Below are positions 26,831 to 36,623 of a DNA stretch of 64,000 nucleotides, one piece after another. Made by a program: the position numbers and the translations under genes. This DNA comes from Chitinophaga sp. CF118 (lineage in GTDB: Bacteria > Bacteroidota > Bacteroidia > Chitinophagales > Chitinophagaceae). The stretch's first letter is position 1. Each line of letters opens with the position of its first letter. Location: assembly GCF_900112615.1 (NCBI RefSeq), contig NZ_FOMK01000001.1, positions 372,001-436,000 of the forward strand. The letters are read 5' to 3'. The notes under the pieces are model-generated. The model worked only from the letters and a program-made list of their open reading frames with translations. It was not told the origin of the DNA and searched no databases.

Positions 26831-28960
26831 TTATTGATTAGATGCAGTAACAACCCATCTGGCATCTGTTCCGGAATAAACAAGCGTTACGGTACCAGCA
26901 CCAGTAGTTGAAATATTTCCGGCACCGGAGGCACAAGTAATAATCATGTTTGCAGCACTACTACTTGCGTTTAAATTTGATATTGTCATACTATTCGAAG
27001 TAGTATTATAAAGCGTAACCATTTGTCCATCTACACCAGCCACAATACCTGTAATTGTAAATCCTGCTGTTGGTCCTGTTATTCTTATAAAAGAAGCACT
27101 TCCAATAACCATATTATTAATAGTAGGGCCTCCTGAACCAGCCGCGTATGGCGCAGTTGCACCGGCTATTGTTGTAAATGCACCAGAAGCCTTAGTAGTT
27201 GCACCAACAGTTACACCATCCAGCGCAGTTGTCTGCTTAATATCACCAGTAGCATTTACTACCAGCGGATTACCTGTACCACTACTCGCAAGATTGACGA
27301 TACGGATTGCATCATTGTTGGCGTCAATATGTAAGCGTTTCACAGGTGTTGCTCCAGCTAGCCCTATACCAACATTATTATTCTGCAATCGCATGATTTC
27401 AGTGGTTGCTGCTGTAACATAATAATAGCTCTTGAATACTATAGGTTCATCTCCATCATCTCCTATAATAAATTCAAAACCTCCATTATTAGCTGTACCT
27501 GTTGCACCAAACTCGAAGTAATCAGTACCAGCAGAAGGTCCTTTCATTCTGAAATTACCATCTGAAGTAGTCCACATTTTAGGTTTATAAAAACTCACAG
27601 CAGCTGGCACTTCAAACTGCAAAGCAGAACGTACATAAGTTACCTTTTCATCATTATCTGTATAGTCAGTATATGCTTGTACTAAACCAAGAGTCTGCCT
27701 GCGTCCGAATTCAAGGAATGAATTGTTATTGGATTTTATCACCATCTTCACATCATCTGTTGTACCCAGAAATTGTGTGCTGGAATTCACTCCCGTGTTC
27801 CCTGTTATCAACCAGTTATTAGAAGCTGGGTTACTTGTTACAATCACATCTCCTGTAGCGTTCAAAGCCAATACATTCGTAAGTGGTGATTGTAACGTTG
27901 CAGCACCCATTCCCGTTAAGCGTAAGCCGGACAAACCGGAAGCGGGAACTGTTCCTCCTACTTCAAGGGTTCTATTAGGTGTGTTAGTACCTAGTCCTAG
28001 GCGATTATTAGTATTATCCCAGAAAAAATTTGTGTTATTCTGAGATACCAGACCACTTGCTCCTATAAAGGGAACAGAACCGGTAGTTAATGAAGGAAGA
28101 TTCAAAGTTCCACCAATACTACCGTTACCACTAATAGAGTAGTTAGCAGTTTGAGTACCGGAGCTTATATTCTGAATATAACTAGTAGAGCCAGCAGGAA
28201 TATCCAACGGAACTAATGCCCTAAAGGAAGGAACACCATTCGCAGCAACAGGAGCCGCAAATACCTGGTTCTGAGTTTGTGAAGCAAATGTACCAGTCAG
28301 AGTACCTGTAGAAGTAACCGGGCTACCACTTACATTAAAAACAGAAGAAGGTAATGCAAGTGCTACCGAGGTTACTGAACCGGTAGTGGCGCTCTTAGGT
28401 AACCATGTACTGCTGGTATTATCCCAGGTCAGTACATCATTATTAGAAGGTATATTAGTAGATATATTACGTCCCTGTAATTGAGACGCGTTCCAGATTG
28501 CTGAAGTATTAAGGGCTGAAATAACACCAGCACCAGATAAATTAATACCGGTGCCTGAACTGAAAGCTGATCTGGCTCTTGCATCAGTATAATACAAGTT
28601 CGCAGATTCAGGAATATCGTTAGTGGTTAAGTTAACTATGGATGTAGTCATTCCGTTTACGGAAGTAATAGCATTGGTTTCATCAATCAATTTTCTCCAG
28701 ATACCATTCTTTTTTATATACAATAATTTATCAGGCACGTAGTAAATAAGCATGCCATCTGGTGCTGTGTTTAAAGGTGTCGTTGTATAATCGCTGACAC
28801 GGGGTAATAATAATCCCTGATTTGTGCTGTTTAATTCTAATAAAGCTGATTTTTCGATCACTGCCGGAGCTATGCCCAACTTCAGTTGCTGTGCCTGTGA
28901 TAATGAGGATAACAATAAAAACAGACACAAGAGCACTCCACTACAATTCATTGTTCTCAT
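26831..28960 (-). CDS. Secreted fibre-like protein, paralogue 2 of the cluster
   Basis: A 709-aa exported protein. The signal peptide (about 1-23, LFLLLSSLSQAQ) is followed by the shared module (LKLGIAPAVIEKSALLELNS, QGLLLPRVSD, APDGMLIYYVPDKLLYIKK, GIWRKL). The central part is Thr/Ser/Asn-rich with motifs also present in the giant paralogue (VALALPSSVFNVSGSPVTS; NTSAIWNASQLQGR). Two NRLGLGTNTP/NVGIGLAGATP-type motifs typical of tail-fibre stems follow. The C-terminus is a beta domain (MVTLYNTTSNSMTISNLNAS; DARWVVTASNQ). No sorting tail or catalytic motif is seen. Function unknown; a surface fibre or adhesin is the best guess. Confidence 0.82.
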   Translation of the reverse strand: MRTMNCSGVLLCLFLLLSSLSQAQQLKLGIAPAVIEKSALLELNSTNQGLLLPRVSDYTTTPLNTAPDGMLIYYVPDKLLYIKKNGIWRKLIDETNAITSVNGMTTSIVNLTTNDIPESANLYYTDARARSAFSSGTGINLSGAGVISALNTSAIWNASQLQGRNISTNIPSNNDVLTWDNTSSTWLPKSATTGSVTSVALALPSSVFNVSGSPVTSTGTLTGTFASQTQNQVFAAPVAANGVPSFRALVPLDIPAGSTSYIQNISSGTQTANYSISGNGSIGGTLNLPSLTTGSVPFIGASGLVSQNNTNFFWDNTNNRLGLGTNTPNRTLEVGGTVPASGLSGLRLTGMGAATLQSPLTNVLALNATGDVIVTSNPASNNWLITGNTGVNSSTQFLGTTDDVKMVIKSNNNSFLEFGRRQTLGLVQAYTDYTDNDEKVTYVRSALQFEVPAAVSFYKPKMWTTSDGNFRMKGPSAGTDYFEFGATGTANNGGFEFIIGDDGDEPIVFKSYYYVTAATTEIMRLQNNNVGIGLAGATPVKRLHIDANNDAIRIVNLASSGTGNPLVVNATGDIKQTTALDGVTVGATTKASGAFTTIAGATAPYAAGSGGPTINNMVIGSASFIRITGPTAGFTITGIVAGVDGQMVTLYNTTSNSMTISNLNASSSAANMIITCASGAGNISTTGAGTVTLVYSGTDARWVVTASNQ

Positions 28961-29044
28961 AGGTCGTAATTGGTTTCAAGAAATGTTCACAAAAAGAAAG
29001 ATTAACAGAAGCGGTGAAAGACCGCTCCTGTTAGATCAAATGTT

Positions 29045-30862
29045 TTATTTCTTGACAATATACCAGGCACTACCATCTGTTTGCACAGTAATGAAAGTGT
29101 AATCATTATAGATCATATAATCAGTACCGGCTACACCACCTTCTATGCTGGCAGCACAAGCTACAGAGATCGGATTGTCAATACCACCAGTACCTATCTT
29201 CTTGATAGTGTAGATACGACCATTGATAGCTGCAGTAGGGGTAGGTAATGTTACTGTAAACGCACCACCTGTAGCATTTGCAAGGATGGTATTATCTGTA
29301 GCAGTGATTGCATAGGTAGCAGTTACCGATTTGATTGACATTGATACAGAACCTTCTACCTGTAAAGTTGAGTTAGCAACTGTATTAACACCTACTGCAA
29401 CATTTGAAGCAAAGCTCTTGTTACCTGCAAAAGTCTGGTCAGCTGCAGAAACCACACCTCGTTGAACAGCAGTGTGAGTAGCGTCTATAGCACTCGCATC
29501 AGGCAGGTTAAAAGATACTGTTTTAGCAGTACCATCAGCTACGATATTGAAATCTGCACCGGTAGTACCTGCTAAGAATCCAACGTTTGCACCACCTGTT
29601 GAAGTAGCACCAGTTGTTATAAACTGTACTGCTGTAGTCAAAGCATCCAGATCAATTGCTTTTTTCTCTACAACATTGGTAGTTGTATTCTTAACCAATA
29701 CATCATAAGAAGCAGCTGTAGCAGTAGGAACTACTGTACCTAAAGTAACAGCATTGGTTAAAGTAGAAGTACCAGTTACAGTTGTATTACCTGTTACAGT
29801 TGCATTACCACCTACACTCAAATCACTCGCTAAAGTAGTAGCACCAGTTACACCCAGTGTACCACCAACAGTTGCAGCACTGGCTACGCTTAATGTACTG
29901 CCAAGGGTGGTTGCACCGGTTACATTTGCAGTACCGCCTACCGCAACATTTCCATTGAAGGTCTTATCTCCACCGAAAGTCTGTGCACCAGTAGTAACGA
30001 TACCATTTTGTGTACCAGTAGCAGCGATTAATTGTATATCATATTTACTAGTACCAGCATTATAAGTAATGACAGCACCATTTACAAGTTCGGCTGCTAC
30101 ACCAGTTATAAGAGCACCTATTGTGAAACCTCCACCAGTAACAAAATTGTTAAATCTTGTCCAGTCTGCAATATTCAGGAAACCATAATTCTTGCCAGCT
30201 GCACCATCCATGATAGGCGCATTAATAGTAACCTGACCATCAGCAGCAGTGCTTACATTAAAAGTTGTCTGGGTATTGTCTACATTGGTCAACAGCGCTT
30301 TAAAAGCAGATGGAGAGATTTGCTTTCTAATAATTGTACCGGATGCATCGATAAGTAATACATCAACTAAAGCAACATCTGTAGAAGTTGGTACCTGCTT
30401 TAACTGAACTCGACCATCAGTCTCTACTCTGATCCCTTCCGTTGCGTTTGCGCGCAAAGAGAGGGCCTGCATGTCGGTAGTACCAACATAATTAATCAGA
30501 CTGTCAGTTGCTGTATTACCTAACAGGCTCCAGTTACTTACCGCATCTGCTGCACTGGAAATCTTTACCCAAGCACCTGCTTTACGCATATAAATCCCGT
30601 CGTTAGCAGGAACACCGCTAGCGAGGTAAACAACCATCCCATCTACAACACTAGCACCTATAGCGGTATTAATAGCTGTAAAATTCGGGAGTCTTGGTAA
30701 TAATAAACCCTGCTTTTGGCTACTCAGCTCCAGGATAGCAGACTTTTCAATCACAGAAGGATTATCACCGATTTTCATCTGGGCATTAGCCGCAGTTGCC
30801 GCCAGGGTAATACCACCGGCGATAAAGAGTGTGCGCGAGGCGTTACGTATAAATACTTTCAT
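29045..30862 (-). CDS. Secreted fibre-like protein, paralogue 1 (first gene of the cluster)
   Basis: A 605-aa exported protein. The signal peptide ends near residue 28 (LAATAANAQ), then comes the shared module (MKIGDNPSVIEKSAILELSS, QGLLLPRLPN, DGMVVYLA, AGAWVKIS). The middle (about 300-400) is a run of short pseudo-repeats of the form GGTANVTGATTLGSTLSVAS, expected for a beta-helical or trimeric fibre shaft. The C-terminal cap (about 510-605) reads AFTVTLPTPTAAINGRIYTI, then TVQTDGSAWYIVKK, like the cap of the 20293-21369 protein. It is the first gene of a same-strand set of five separated by 78-233 bp. Confidence 0.84.
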   Translation of the reverse strand: MKVFIRNASRTLFIAGGITLAATAANAQMKIGDNPSVIEKSAILELSSQKQGLLLPRLPNFTAINTAIGASVVDGMVVYLASGVPANDGIYMRKAGAWVKISSAADAVSNWSLLGNTATDSLINYVGTTDMQALSLRANATEGIRVETDGRVQLKQVPTSTDVALVDVLLIDASGTIIRKQISPSAFKALLTNVDNTQTTFNVSTAADGQVTINAPIMDGAAGKNYGFLNIADWTRFNNFVTGGGFTIGALITGVAAELVNGAVITYNAGTSKYDIQLIAATGTQNGIVTTGAQTFGGDKTFNGNVAVGGTANVTGATTLGSTLSVASAATVGGTLGVTGATTLASDLSVGGNATVTGNTTVTGTSTLTNAVTLGTVVPTATAASYDVLVKNTTTNVVEKKAIDLDALTTAVQFITTGATSTGGANVGFLAGTTGADFNIVADGTAKTVSFNLPDASAIDATHTAVQRGVVSAADQTFAGNKSFASNVAVGVNTVANSTLQVEGSVSMSIKSVTATYAITATDNTILANATGGAFTVTLPTPTAAINGRIYTIKKIGTGGIDNPISVACAASIEGGVAGTDYMIYNDYTFITVQTDGSAWYIVKK

Positions 30863-31490
30863 AGTATAGGGATAGATAGATTTAATTATTAATTGATTTA
30901 TCAGATTTGTTTAATATTAACCGTTTTATACAAGACTATTATAGTTCGCCTTAACAAGCCCCCCACTCATTTAAAACAGCCTCACAATTTTCTCAATAAG
31001 TTCAGTTAAAAAAGAAGGGGGTCTATATCGTTCACGTATTGTCGCCGTTCGCTAATCTGAAGTATTGTGTTTCAGATTCTTATTATAATTGTATTGCACA
31101 AATGTATAATATTATTGAAGTTTATAAAATGACATTAATGTATCATTTTGAAAACCAATACATTTGTATATATGATTGATTACCATTGATTAATAGTAAT
31201 AATGTAAAAACAGGTTACAACGCAGGTATTAAAAAAAATCATTTTTCCATTGTAAATGATAGAGTTATGTAATATACTCCCTGAATACATCTAACACATT
31301 AGTGTTATTATATGAATTGTAAATGACTTGTTAACTGGTATTTTAGTACTTACAGATGTTAAAATAACATCATTATTACTCTTTTAAGTAGAATAGAATA
31401 ACACGTTTGTAGAAATGGTACTACAAGGGATGAGAGATAATTTCTTTATTAAGTGGGTCTATCATTTAGAAGTCATCAGGTCATCTACTA
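30863..31490. other. Intergenic region upstream of the fibre cluster
   Basis: No gene is visible in these 628 bp. The region is AT-rich and holds an 8-bp hairpin (AATCTGAA 31054-31061 with TTCAGATT 31071-31078). Two -7-like boxes TACATTTG point in opposite directions (minus 31099-31106, plus 31159-31166). The cluster promoter is probably here, with a leader of about 230 nt if the minus box is used. Confidence 0.45.
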
Positions 31491-31787
31491 TTAATGTAAT
31501 GTAGAGAGTACGCATAAAAAAATGAAAAGCGGTAGCAGAATCATAAAGCCTGAAATAGCCATTTGTGCTAAATAAACAGAATTGGACTTCCTTCCAATAG
31601 TAAGCATCATCAACGACCTGAAAAGCATGATTAATCCAGCACCTGAACTTACTGCCATAACATATAATAACTGATCAAACCAATTGGAATCTCTATTCAC
31701 ATGATACTCGATATAAATGCCTGCATATGCTAATAAACAGAGAATCGTCAATGTAGTTAGAACAAAGGTTGTATTGTCTTTCATCAT
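31491..31787 (-). CDS. Small three-helix membrane protein of unknown function
   Basis: A 98-aa protein with three hydrophobic segments: TTFVLTTLTILCLLAYAGIY (about 5-25), LLYVMAVSSGAGLIMLFRSL (about 40-60) and AQMAISGFMILLPLFIFLCV (about 73-93). A second Met immediately follows the first. I recognise no family. The gene is isolated in a low-density, partly decayed stretch; the clean hydrophobic pattern is the main reason to accept it. Confidence 0.55.
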   Translation of the reverse strand: MMKDNTTFVLTTLTILCLLAYAGIYIEYHVNRDSNWFDQLLYVMAVSSGAGLIMLFRSLMMLTIGRKSNSVYLAQMAISGFMILLPLFIFLCVLSTLH

Positions 31788-32001
31788 GATCTTGAAGTTT
31801 TTGAAATAATCTTGCTCCCATTACCGGGCGAACGACATCAGTTTTCTGGCAAGAATCTCTTTCATCTTTCCTGAAAAATAATCTCATTGTTAAACATAGA
31901 TGAGCTAGTTATAGTGACATAAATATATATTAAAATTAAAACACATAGTGAGAAAAAAGATTCATGATATAGAAAATATAGAGTTAATGTATTTTAATTA
32001 T

Positions 32002-32112
32002 TTAGCCGTATTTGATATTATTCTGCATTTCATCACATTTCAAATCAAATTCATCAAATAATTTTTTTTCTAGTTTCCATTCCTTACCACAACATGGGCA
32101 TTGCGTAGACAT
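32002..32112 (-). CDS. 36-aa CPCCG zinc-ribbon-like microprotein
   Basis: ATG at 32112 to TAA at 32002-32004 encodes 36 residues beginning MSTQCPCCGKEWKLEKKLFD, with one more Cys near residue 26 (DLKCDEM). A CPCCG start is typical of small cysteine-rich metal-binding modules, but only part of such a domain fits here. It may be a real small gene or the start of a truncated one. The family is not established. Confidence 0.4.
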   Translation of the reverse strand: MSTQCPCCGKEWKLEKKLFDEFDLKCDEMQNNIKYG

Positions 32113-32149
32113 ATTTTTAGTGTTGTTAGTCAATTATAAATCGGATCTA

Positions 32150-32497
32150 TTATCCTACATCATTTGGTAAATTCATCAACCATGCCAATAACAGAATTAA
32201 GGATTCTTCGTGATCACATTCCATTGAAACATTAACAATTACAGGACGACGAAAAAGGGAAATAAATCTTTCAGCTTTTGCATAACCAACAAAAACATTA
32301 TTTATATAAAACCGGCGAGGTTGTAGACTTTAAAAATGCGTTGTTACTTTATATTCATTCTTTTCATTTATCAGGAAATAATCACCTTCTGCTTTACCAA
32401 GATCTATATTCATTCCTAAATCCTGGTATTCAATTTTTACAAACTTCTTAAAAAACTCCAGATTTTGATCCGCTGGCAGTATTACTAATTGCAGCAT
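32150..32497 (-). pseudogene. Small gene interrupted by one in-frame stop
   Basis: From the ATG at 32497 the frame encodes MLQLVILPADQNLEFFKKFV and onward for 55 codons to a TAA at 32330-32332. The same frame then continues directly with protein-like sequence (RRFYINNVFVGYAKAERFIS, then ESLILLLAWLMNLPN) to TAA at 32150-32152. A single nonsense change therefore explains the break. It starts 30 bp after the next gene upstream and in the same frame. Product unknown. Confidence 0.5.
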
Positions 32498-32527
32498 ATT
32501 CTGATAAATAATAGGAACATAAAAGCA

Positions 32528-33079
32528 CTAATTCTTTTCTAAATAAGTATTGCTCCATTCGGGTAACAAATACCCTTTTTCTTGTAAGAATTTCAAATAG
32601 GTCTTCTTATTTCTGTCATCGAATGGCTCTACACTGACTATTGCATTACTCTGATACTTGCAAAGAAGGTCATATTCTTTACTTTGATAAAATAATTTAT
32701 ACCTGCATGGACTGATGCTGATACTAGTAAAATCATGCTGACTAGTATCATACTGAATAGTGCAATAAAAATAAAATACTTCATCCCATATGAAACGTTC
32801 ATCATTATGAGTATAATACTTCAGATAAATACTATCACCAAATCCTCGTTCGGGAAGAAGACGTACTCCAAAATCATAAGAAAACGTTCCCGGAACAAAT
32901 GATCGGTTATCAATTGCACATAACATATCTTTTGTTCGATCCGTACAAGGTTGAAAAACCCAATTATATGTTACCCAAATTAAATATCCCTTTTCCTGTA
33001 CAATGCCTTCTTTTTTACGTTGGGCAGTTATTGTGAAATTAAAAGACAACAAAATAAAAATCAGGAAACTCTTTCTCAT
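32528..33079 (-). CDS. Exported protein of unknown function
   Basis: A 183-aa protein with a signal peptide (RKSFLIFILLSFNFTITAQ, cleavage near residue 19). The mature part is rich in aromatic residues (YLIWVTYNWVFQPC; IWDEVFYFYCTIQY) and holds several Cys that could form disulfides. I recognise no domain. It is followed in the same frame by the interrupted gene at 32150-32497. The whole 31.5-33.1 kb stretch looks like accessory DNA between the fibre cluster and the leu operon. Confidence 0.6.
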   Translation of the reverse strand: MRKSFLIFILLSFNFTITAQRKKEGIVQEKGYLIWVTYNWVFQPCTDRTKDMLCAIDNRSFVPGTFSYDFGVRLLPERGFGDSIYLKYYTHNDERFIWDEVFYFYCTIQYDTSQHDFTSISISPCRYKLFYQSKEYDLLCKYQSNAIVSVEPFDDRNKKTYLKFLQEKGYLLPEWSNTYLEKN

Positions 33080-33252
33080 ATATTCATTTCATTTTTTCAC
33101 ACAAGTAGAAGGTTTTCAAGGCATAAAAAAGTTCTTTGAAAAAGAAACCACCTTTCGTTTAGCGCCTTTATTTCTCAATATATAAATATATGTTAAAATT
33201 AAAAGCTATCTAAAATATCTATAAATCATAACACTTAAGGGTCATAAAAACA

Positions 33253-33282
33253 GCAAAAAAAATCCCGGGACAATGCCCGGGA
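33253..33282 (-). terminator. Terminator of the leu operon
   Basis: TCCCGGG with CCCGGGA (33263-33282) followed on the minus strand by eight T, about 30 nt after leuB. It is almost identical to the clpC terminator at 38251-38278. Confidence 0.92.
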
Positions 33283-33313
33283 CTTTCTTAAAAACAATTT
33301 TATCAACGATAAC

Positions 33314-34387
33314 TTAAATAAACTTCAGCACTTCTTCTCCCATTGCCACTGTACCTAATATTTTATCGGCAGGTGTTTGAGAATTGGCAATATCTCTTGT
33401 ACGGAAACCGGCTTTTAACACTTTATCTACCGCACTAATAACAGCTTCCGATTCCGCCTTCATATTAAAGGAAATGTCCAGTAGCAATGCAGCAGATAAG
33501 ATGGATGCTAATGGATTAGCCACTCCCATACCAGTAATATCGTGGGCTGAGCCATGAATGGGTTCATATACGCCTGTACCGTCGCCTATTGAAGCAGAGG
33601 CCAGCATACCCATAGAACCGGCTATCTGTGATGCCTCATCGGTGAGAATATCACCAAACAGATTTGCTGTAACTACCACATCAAAACGACGCGGATCTTT
33701 TATCAGTAGCATCGCTGTAGCATCTACAAACTGGTGTTCTACTTCTACATCAGGATATTCAAGGGCTACTTTCTGTACTACTTCTCTCCATAACCTTGAT
33801 GTTTCAATTACGTTTGCTTTATCTACAGAACATAATTTCTTTCTTCTGGTCCTGGCAGCGTCAAATGCTTTCCGGGCAATACGCTCTACTTCATAACGGC
33901 TGTATTCAGCAATATCGTAAGCAGTGTCTCCATTATTTTTCCTTCCCTTTTCACCAAAATAAATATCACCTGTCAGCTCACGGAAAAATAAAATATCAGC
34001 GCCTTTTAATATTTCCGGTTTGATACTGGAAGCCTCCAGCAATTCATCAAACAATTTAATGGGACGAAGATTAGCATACAATCCCAATTCTTTGCGCATT
34101 TTCAGCAAGCCCTGTTCCGGTCTTACTTTGGCAGAAGGATCGTTATCGTATTTGGGATGGCCTACAGCTCCAAATAATACCGCGTCTGACTTCCGCATCT
34201 TTTCAAGCGATTCGTCCGGTAAAGGGTTCCCTGTAGCCTCAATAGCCACATGTCCAATCAATGCTTCATCGTAGGTAAATGTATGCCCAAACTTTAAAGC
34301 TATTTTATCTAAAACTTTTTTACCAACTGCTGTTACTTCCTGTCCTATTCCATCGCCTGGAACAATTAAAATATGCTTGGTTGCCAT
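33314..34387 (-). CDS. leuB: 3-isopropylmalate dehydrogenase
   Basis: Oxidises and decarboxylates 3-isopropylmalate to 2-oxoisocaproate with NAD+, in leucine synthesis; relatives in this role also act on methylmalate for isoleucine. At 357 aa it has the usual length. Motifs: ILIVPGDGIGQEVTAVGKKV at the start; substrate arginines in GLYANLRPIK and FFRELTGDIYFGE; metal aspartates in VVTANLFGDILTDEASQ; and NAD-binding GSAHDITGMGVANP. It is the last gene of leuC-leuD-synthase-leuB, 28 bp after the synthase, and ends at a strong terminator. Confidence 0.95.
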   Translation of the reverse strand: MATKHILIVPGDGIGQEVTAVGKKVLDKIALKFGHTFTYDEALIGHVAIEATGNPLPDESLEKMRKSDAVLFGAVGHPKYDNDPSAKVRPEQGLLKMRKELGLYANLRPIKLFDELLEASSIKPEILKGADILFFRELTGDIYFGEKGRKNNGDTAYDIAEYSRYEVERIARKAFDAARTRRKKLCSVDKANVIETSRLWREVVQKVALEYPDVEVEHQFVDATAMLLIKDPRRFDVVVTANLFGDILTDEASQIAGSMGMLASASIGDGTGVYEPIHGSAHDITGMGVANPLASILSAALLLDISFNMKAESEAVISAVDKVLKAGFRTRDIANSQTPADKILGTVAMGEEVLKFI

Positions 34388-34415
34388 TCGGTTATTTATT
34401 GAATTGAAGAATGTC

Positions 34416-35939
34416 TTATATTAAATTCAACATTTTTTGTGTTGCCTTTATTGCTGATACAGTCTGATCACTGTCAAGCCCCCTTGTTTTAAATTCTTTC
34501 TTGTTATAGCTCCAGGTAATAATAGTTTCGCATAAAGCATCACTTTTACCTCCTGGTGGTATACGAACAGCATAATCTACTAACGTGGGCAATTCCTGCT
34601 TCTTTTTCTTATACACCTTTTTCAACGCATTCATAAAAGCATCGTATTGTCCGTCGCCTTGCGCATGCTCTTCAAACAGTTCACCATTAATAACAATTTC
34701 CAGTGTTACTGACGGTCTGAGCATTCTTGCATGAGTAAGCACATAGTTCTCTATCCTCACCTTATTCTCAATCGTATTACTGTCCAATATATCGGAGATG
34801 ATATAAGGAAGATCCGCCTGAGTAACTACTTCTTTCCTGTCGCCTAATTCAATGATCCGCTGTGTTACTTTTTTCAGATCCGGTTCGGAGAGCTGTATGC
34901 CCAGTTGCTGCAAATTGTTTTCAATATTGGCTTTACCGCTTGTTTTACCTAAGGCATATTCACGTCTGCGGCCAAAACGCTCCGGCATCAGGTCACTGAA
35001 GTACAATTTATTCTTTTTGTCACCATCAGCGTGGATACCGGCTGTTTGCGTAAACACATTCTCTCCTACTACCGGTTTATTGACCGGGATACGAAAACCG
35101 GAAAACGTTTCTACCAGTTTGCTAACAGTATATAATGATTCTTCCACCACTGTGGTTTTTACAGAAGGCATAAAATCATTCAATACAGCAATTGCACTGG
35201 CTAATGGCGCATTACCGGCTCTTTCGCCCATACCATTGATAGTAAGATGGATCCCACGCGCTCCTGCTTTTACTCCTTCAAGAACATTGGCAGTGCCCAG
35301 ATCGTAATCATTATGTGCATGAAAATCGAAATGAATATCCGGATAACGTTGTACGATTTCTGAAATATATTCATACACTTCCGAAGGAATGAGCACCCCT
35401 AAAGTATCTGGCAGCATGATCCTTTTTACAGGCAGATGCTGTAAAAAATCCAGGTATTGAAAAACATATTCTTTGGAATGGCGCATACCATTGCTCCAGT
35501 CTTCCAGATACACATTACACTCCAATCCTTTTTTCTTTGCCAGCGCAATAACAGCAGCTACTTCCTCAAAATGCTGTTCAGGTTTTTTCTTTAACTGATG
35601 TGTTAAATGATTAAGGGACCCTTTCGTAAGCAGGTTCATTACTTTTGCCCCTGCTTTCTGCATCCATTGTACAGAAACATCTCCATCAACAAACGTCAGT
35701 ACTTCTACCTTGTTTAAAAAACCATTTGCCTTAGCCCATTTGGTAATTGTTTTTACGGCAGCAAATTCTCCTTCAGACACACGGGCCGACGCAATTTCAA
35801 TCCTGTCCACTTTTACTTCGGTTAGTAAAAGCTGAGCAATCGTCAATTTTTCAATTGGCGAGAAAGAAACACCGCTGGTTTGTTCACCATCACGGAGAGT
35901 GGTGTCCATTACTTCAATATAACGCTGGGGAGTTGACAT
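34416..35939 (-). CDS. Alpha-isopropylmalate/citramalate synthase family protein
   Basis: A 507-aa acyl-CoA/2-oxoacid condensing enzyme. The HMGL-like TIM barrel begins EVMDTTLRDGEQTSGVSFSP, with metal ligands from the Asp there and the HxH in FDFHAHNDYDLGTANVLEG and GMGERAGNAPL. A regulatory LeuA dimer domain lies at about 380-507. Members of this Bacteroidota clade are annotated either as 2-isopropylmalate synthase or as (R)-citramalate synthase. Its place between leuD and leuB fits either. The longer classical LeuA is not in this window, so isoleucine-type citramalate synthesis remains possible. Confidence 0.85.
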   Translation of the reverse strand: MSTPQRYIEVMDTTLRDGEQTSGVSFSPIEKLTIAQLLLTEVKVDRIEIASARVSEGEFAAVKTITKWAKANGFLNKVEVLTFVDGDVSVQWMQKAGAKVMNLLTKGSLNHLTHQLKKKPEQHFEEVAAVIALAKKKGLECNVYLEDWSNGMRHSKEYVFQYLDFLQHLPVKRIMLPDTLGVLIPSEVYEYISEIVQRYPDIHFDFHAHNDYDLGTANVLEGVKAGARGIHLTINGMGERAGNAPLASAIAVLNDFMPSVKTTVVEESLYTVSKLVETFSGFRIPVNKPVVGENVFTQTAGIHADGDKKNKLYFSDLMPERFGRRREYALGKTSGKANIENNLQQLGIQLSEPDLKKVTQRIIELGDRKEVVTQADLPYIISDILDSNTIENKVRIENYVLTHARMLRPSVTLEIVINGELFEEHAQGDGQYDAFMNALKKVYKKKKQELPTLVDYAVRIPPGGKSDALCETIITWSYNKKEFKTRGLDSDQTVSAIKATQKMLNLI

Positions 35940-35958
35940 AATAGTTCTGAGCTATTTT

Positions 35959-36555
35959 TTAGTATTTGCTTTTTTCAGCAAATAATTGAATTTCACTTTT
36001 CATGGCCTGCAGATAATCGATATCATCATAGCCATTTGTCATGTTATGTTTTTTATAGCTATTGATGTCAAATGATTCGCTTTCTCCTGTTGAGAGGATG
36101 GTAATCTTTTGCTCCGGAAGATTTACTTCAAGTTCTGCAGCAGGGTTTGCTTCAATAGCAGTAAATATCTTATCTAAAAATACTGCGCTTACCTGTACGG
36201 GTAATATGCCGATGTTTAGAGAATTGTTTTTGAAGATATCAGCAAAAAAACTGGATACTACACAACGGAAGCCATAATCATATATGGCCCATGCAGCATG
36301 CTCACGGCTGCTACCACTTCCAAAGTTTCTGCCACCTATTAGTATTTTACCTGAATAAATAGGATTATTCAGCACAAAATCTTTTTTCTGTGATCCATCT
36401 GTATTATAGCGCCAGTCGCGAAACAGGTTATCGCCAAAGCCTTTACGCTCGGTTGCTTTTAAAAAACGGGCGGGGATGATCTGGTCAGTGTCCACATTTT
36501 CAATCGGCATTGGAACCGCTGAACTCTTTAATACTGTGAATTTATCGTAAGCCAT
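35959..36555 (-). CDS. leuD: 3-isopropylmalate dehydratase, small subunit
   Basis: The small (swivel) subunit of isopropylmalate isomerase. It is 198 aa with the typical landmarks VDTDQIIPARFLK near the start, GGRNFGSGSSREHAAWAIYD (about residues 72-91; the substrate-specificity loop) and NSLNIGILP. It lies 68 bp downstream of leuC and 19 bp upstream of the synthase gene, and acts as a complex with LeuC. Confidence 0.96.
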   Translation of the reverse strand: MAYDKFTVLKSSAVPMPIENVDTDQIIPARFLKATERKGFGDNLFRDWRYNTDGSQKKDFVLNNPIYSGKILIGGRNFGSGSSREHAAWAIYDYGFRCVVSSFFADIFKNNSLNIGILPVQVSAVFLDKIFTAIEANPAAELEVNLPEQKITILSTGESESFDINSYKKHNMTNGYDDIDYLQAMKSEIQLFAEKSKY

Positions 36556-36623
36556 TTTTTAATTGTATCGTTAATATTTTATGTTTCACCCCGGAAGGGT
36601 GTCTGATCTCAAAAGATTGATTA

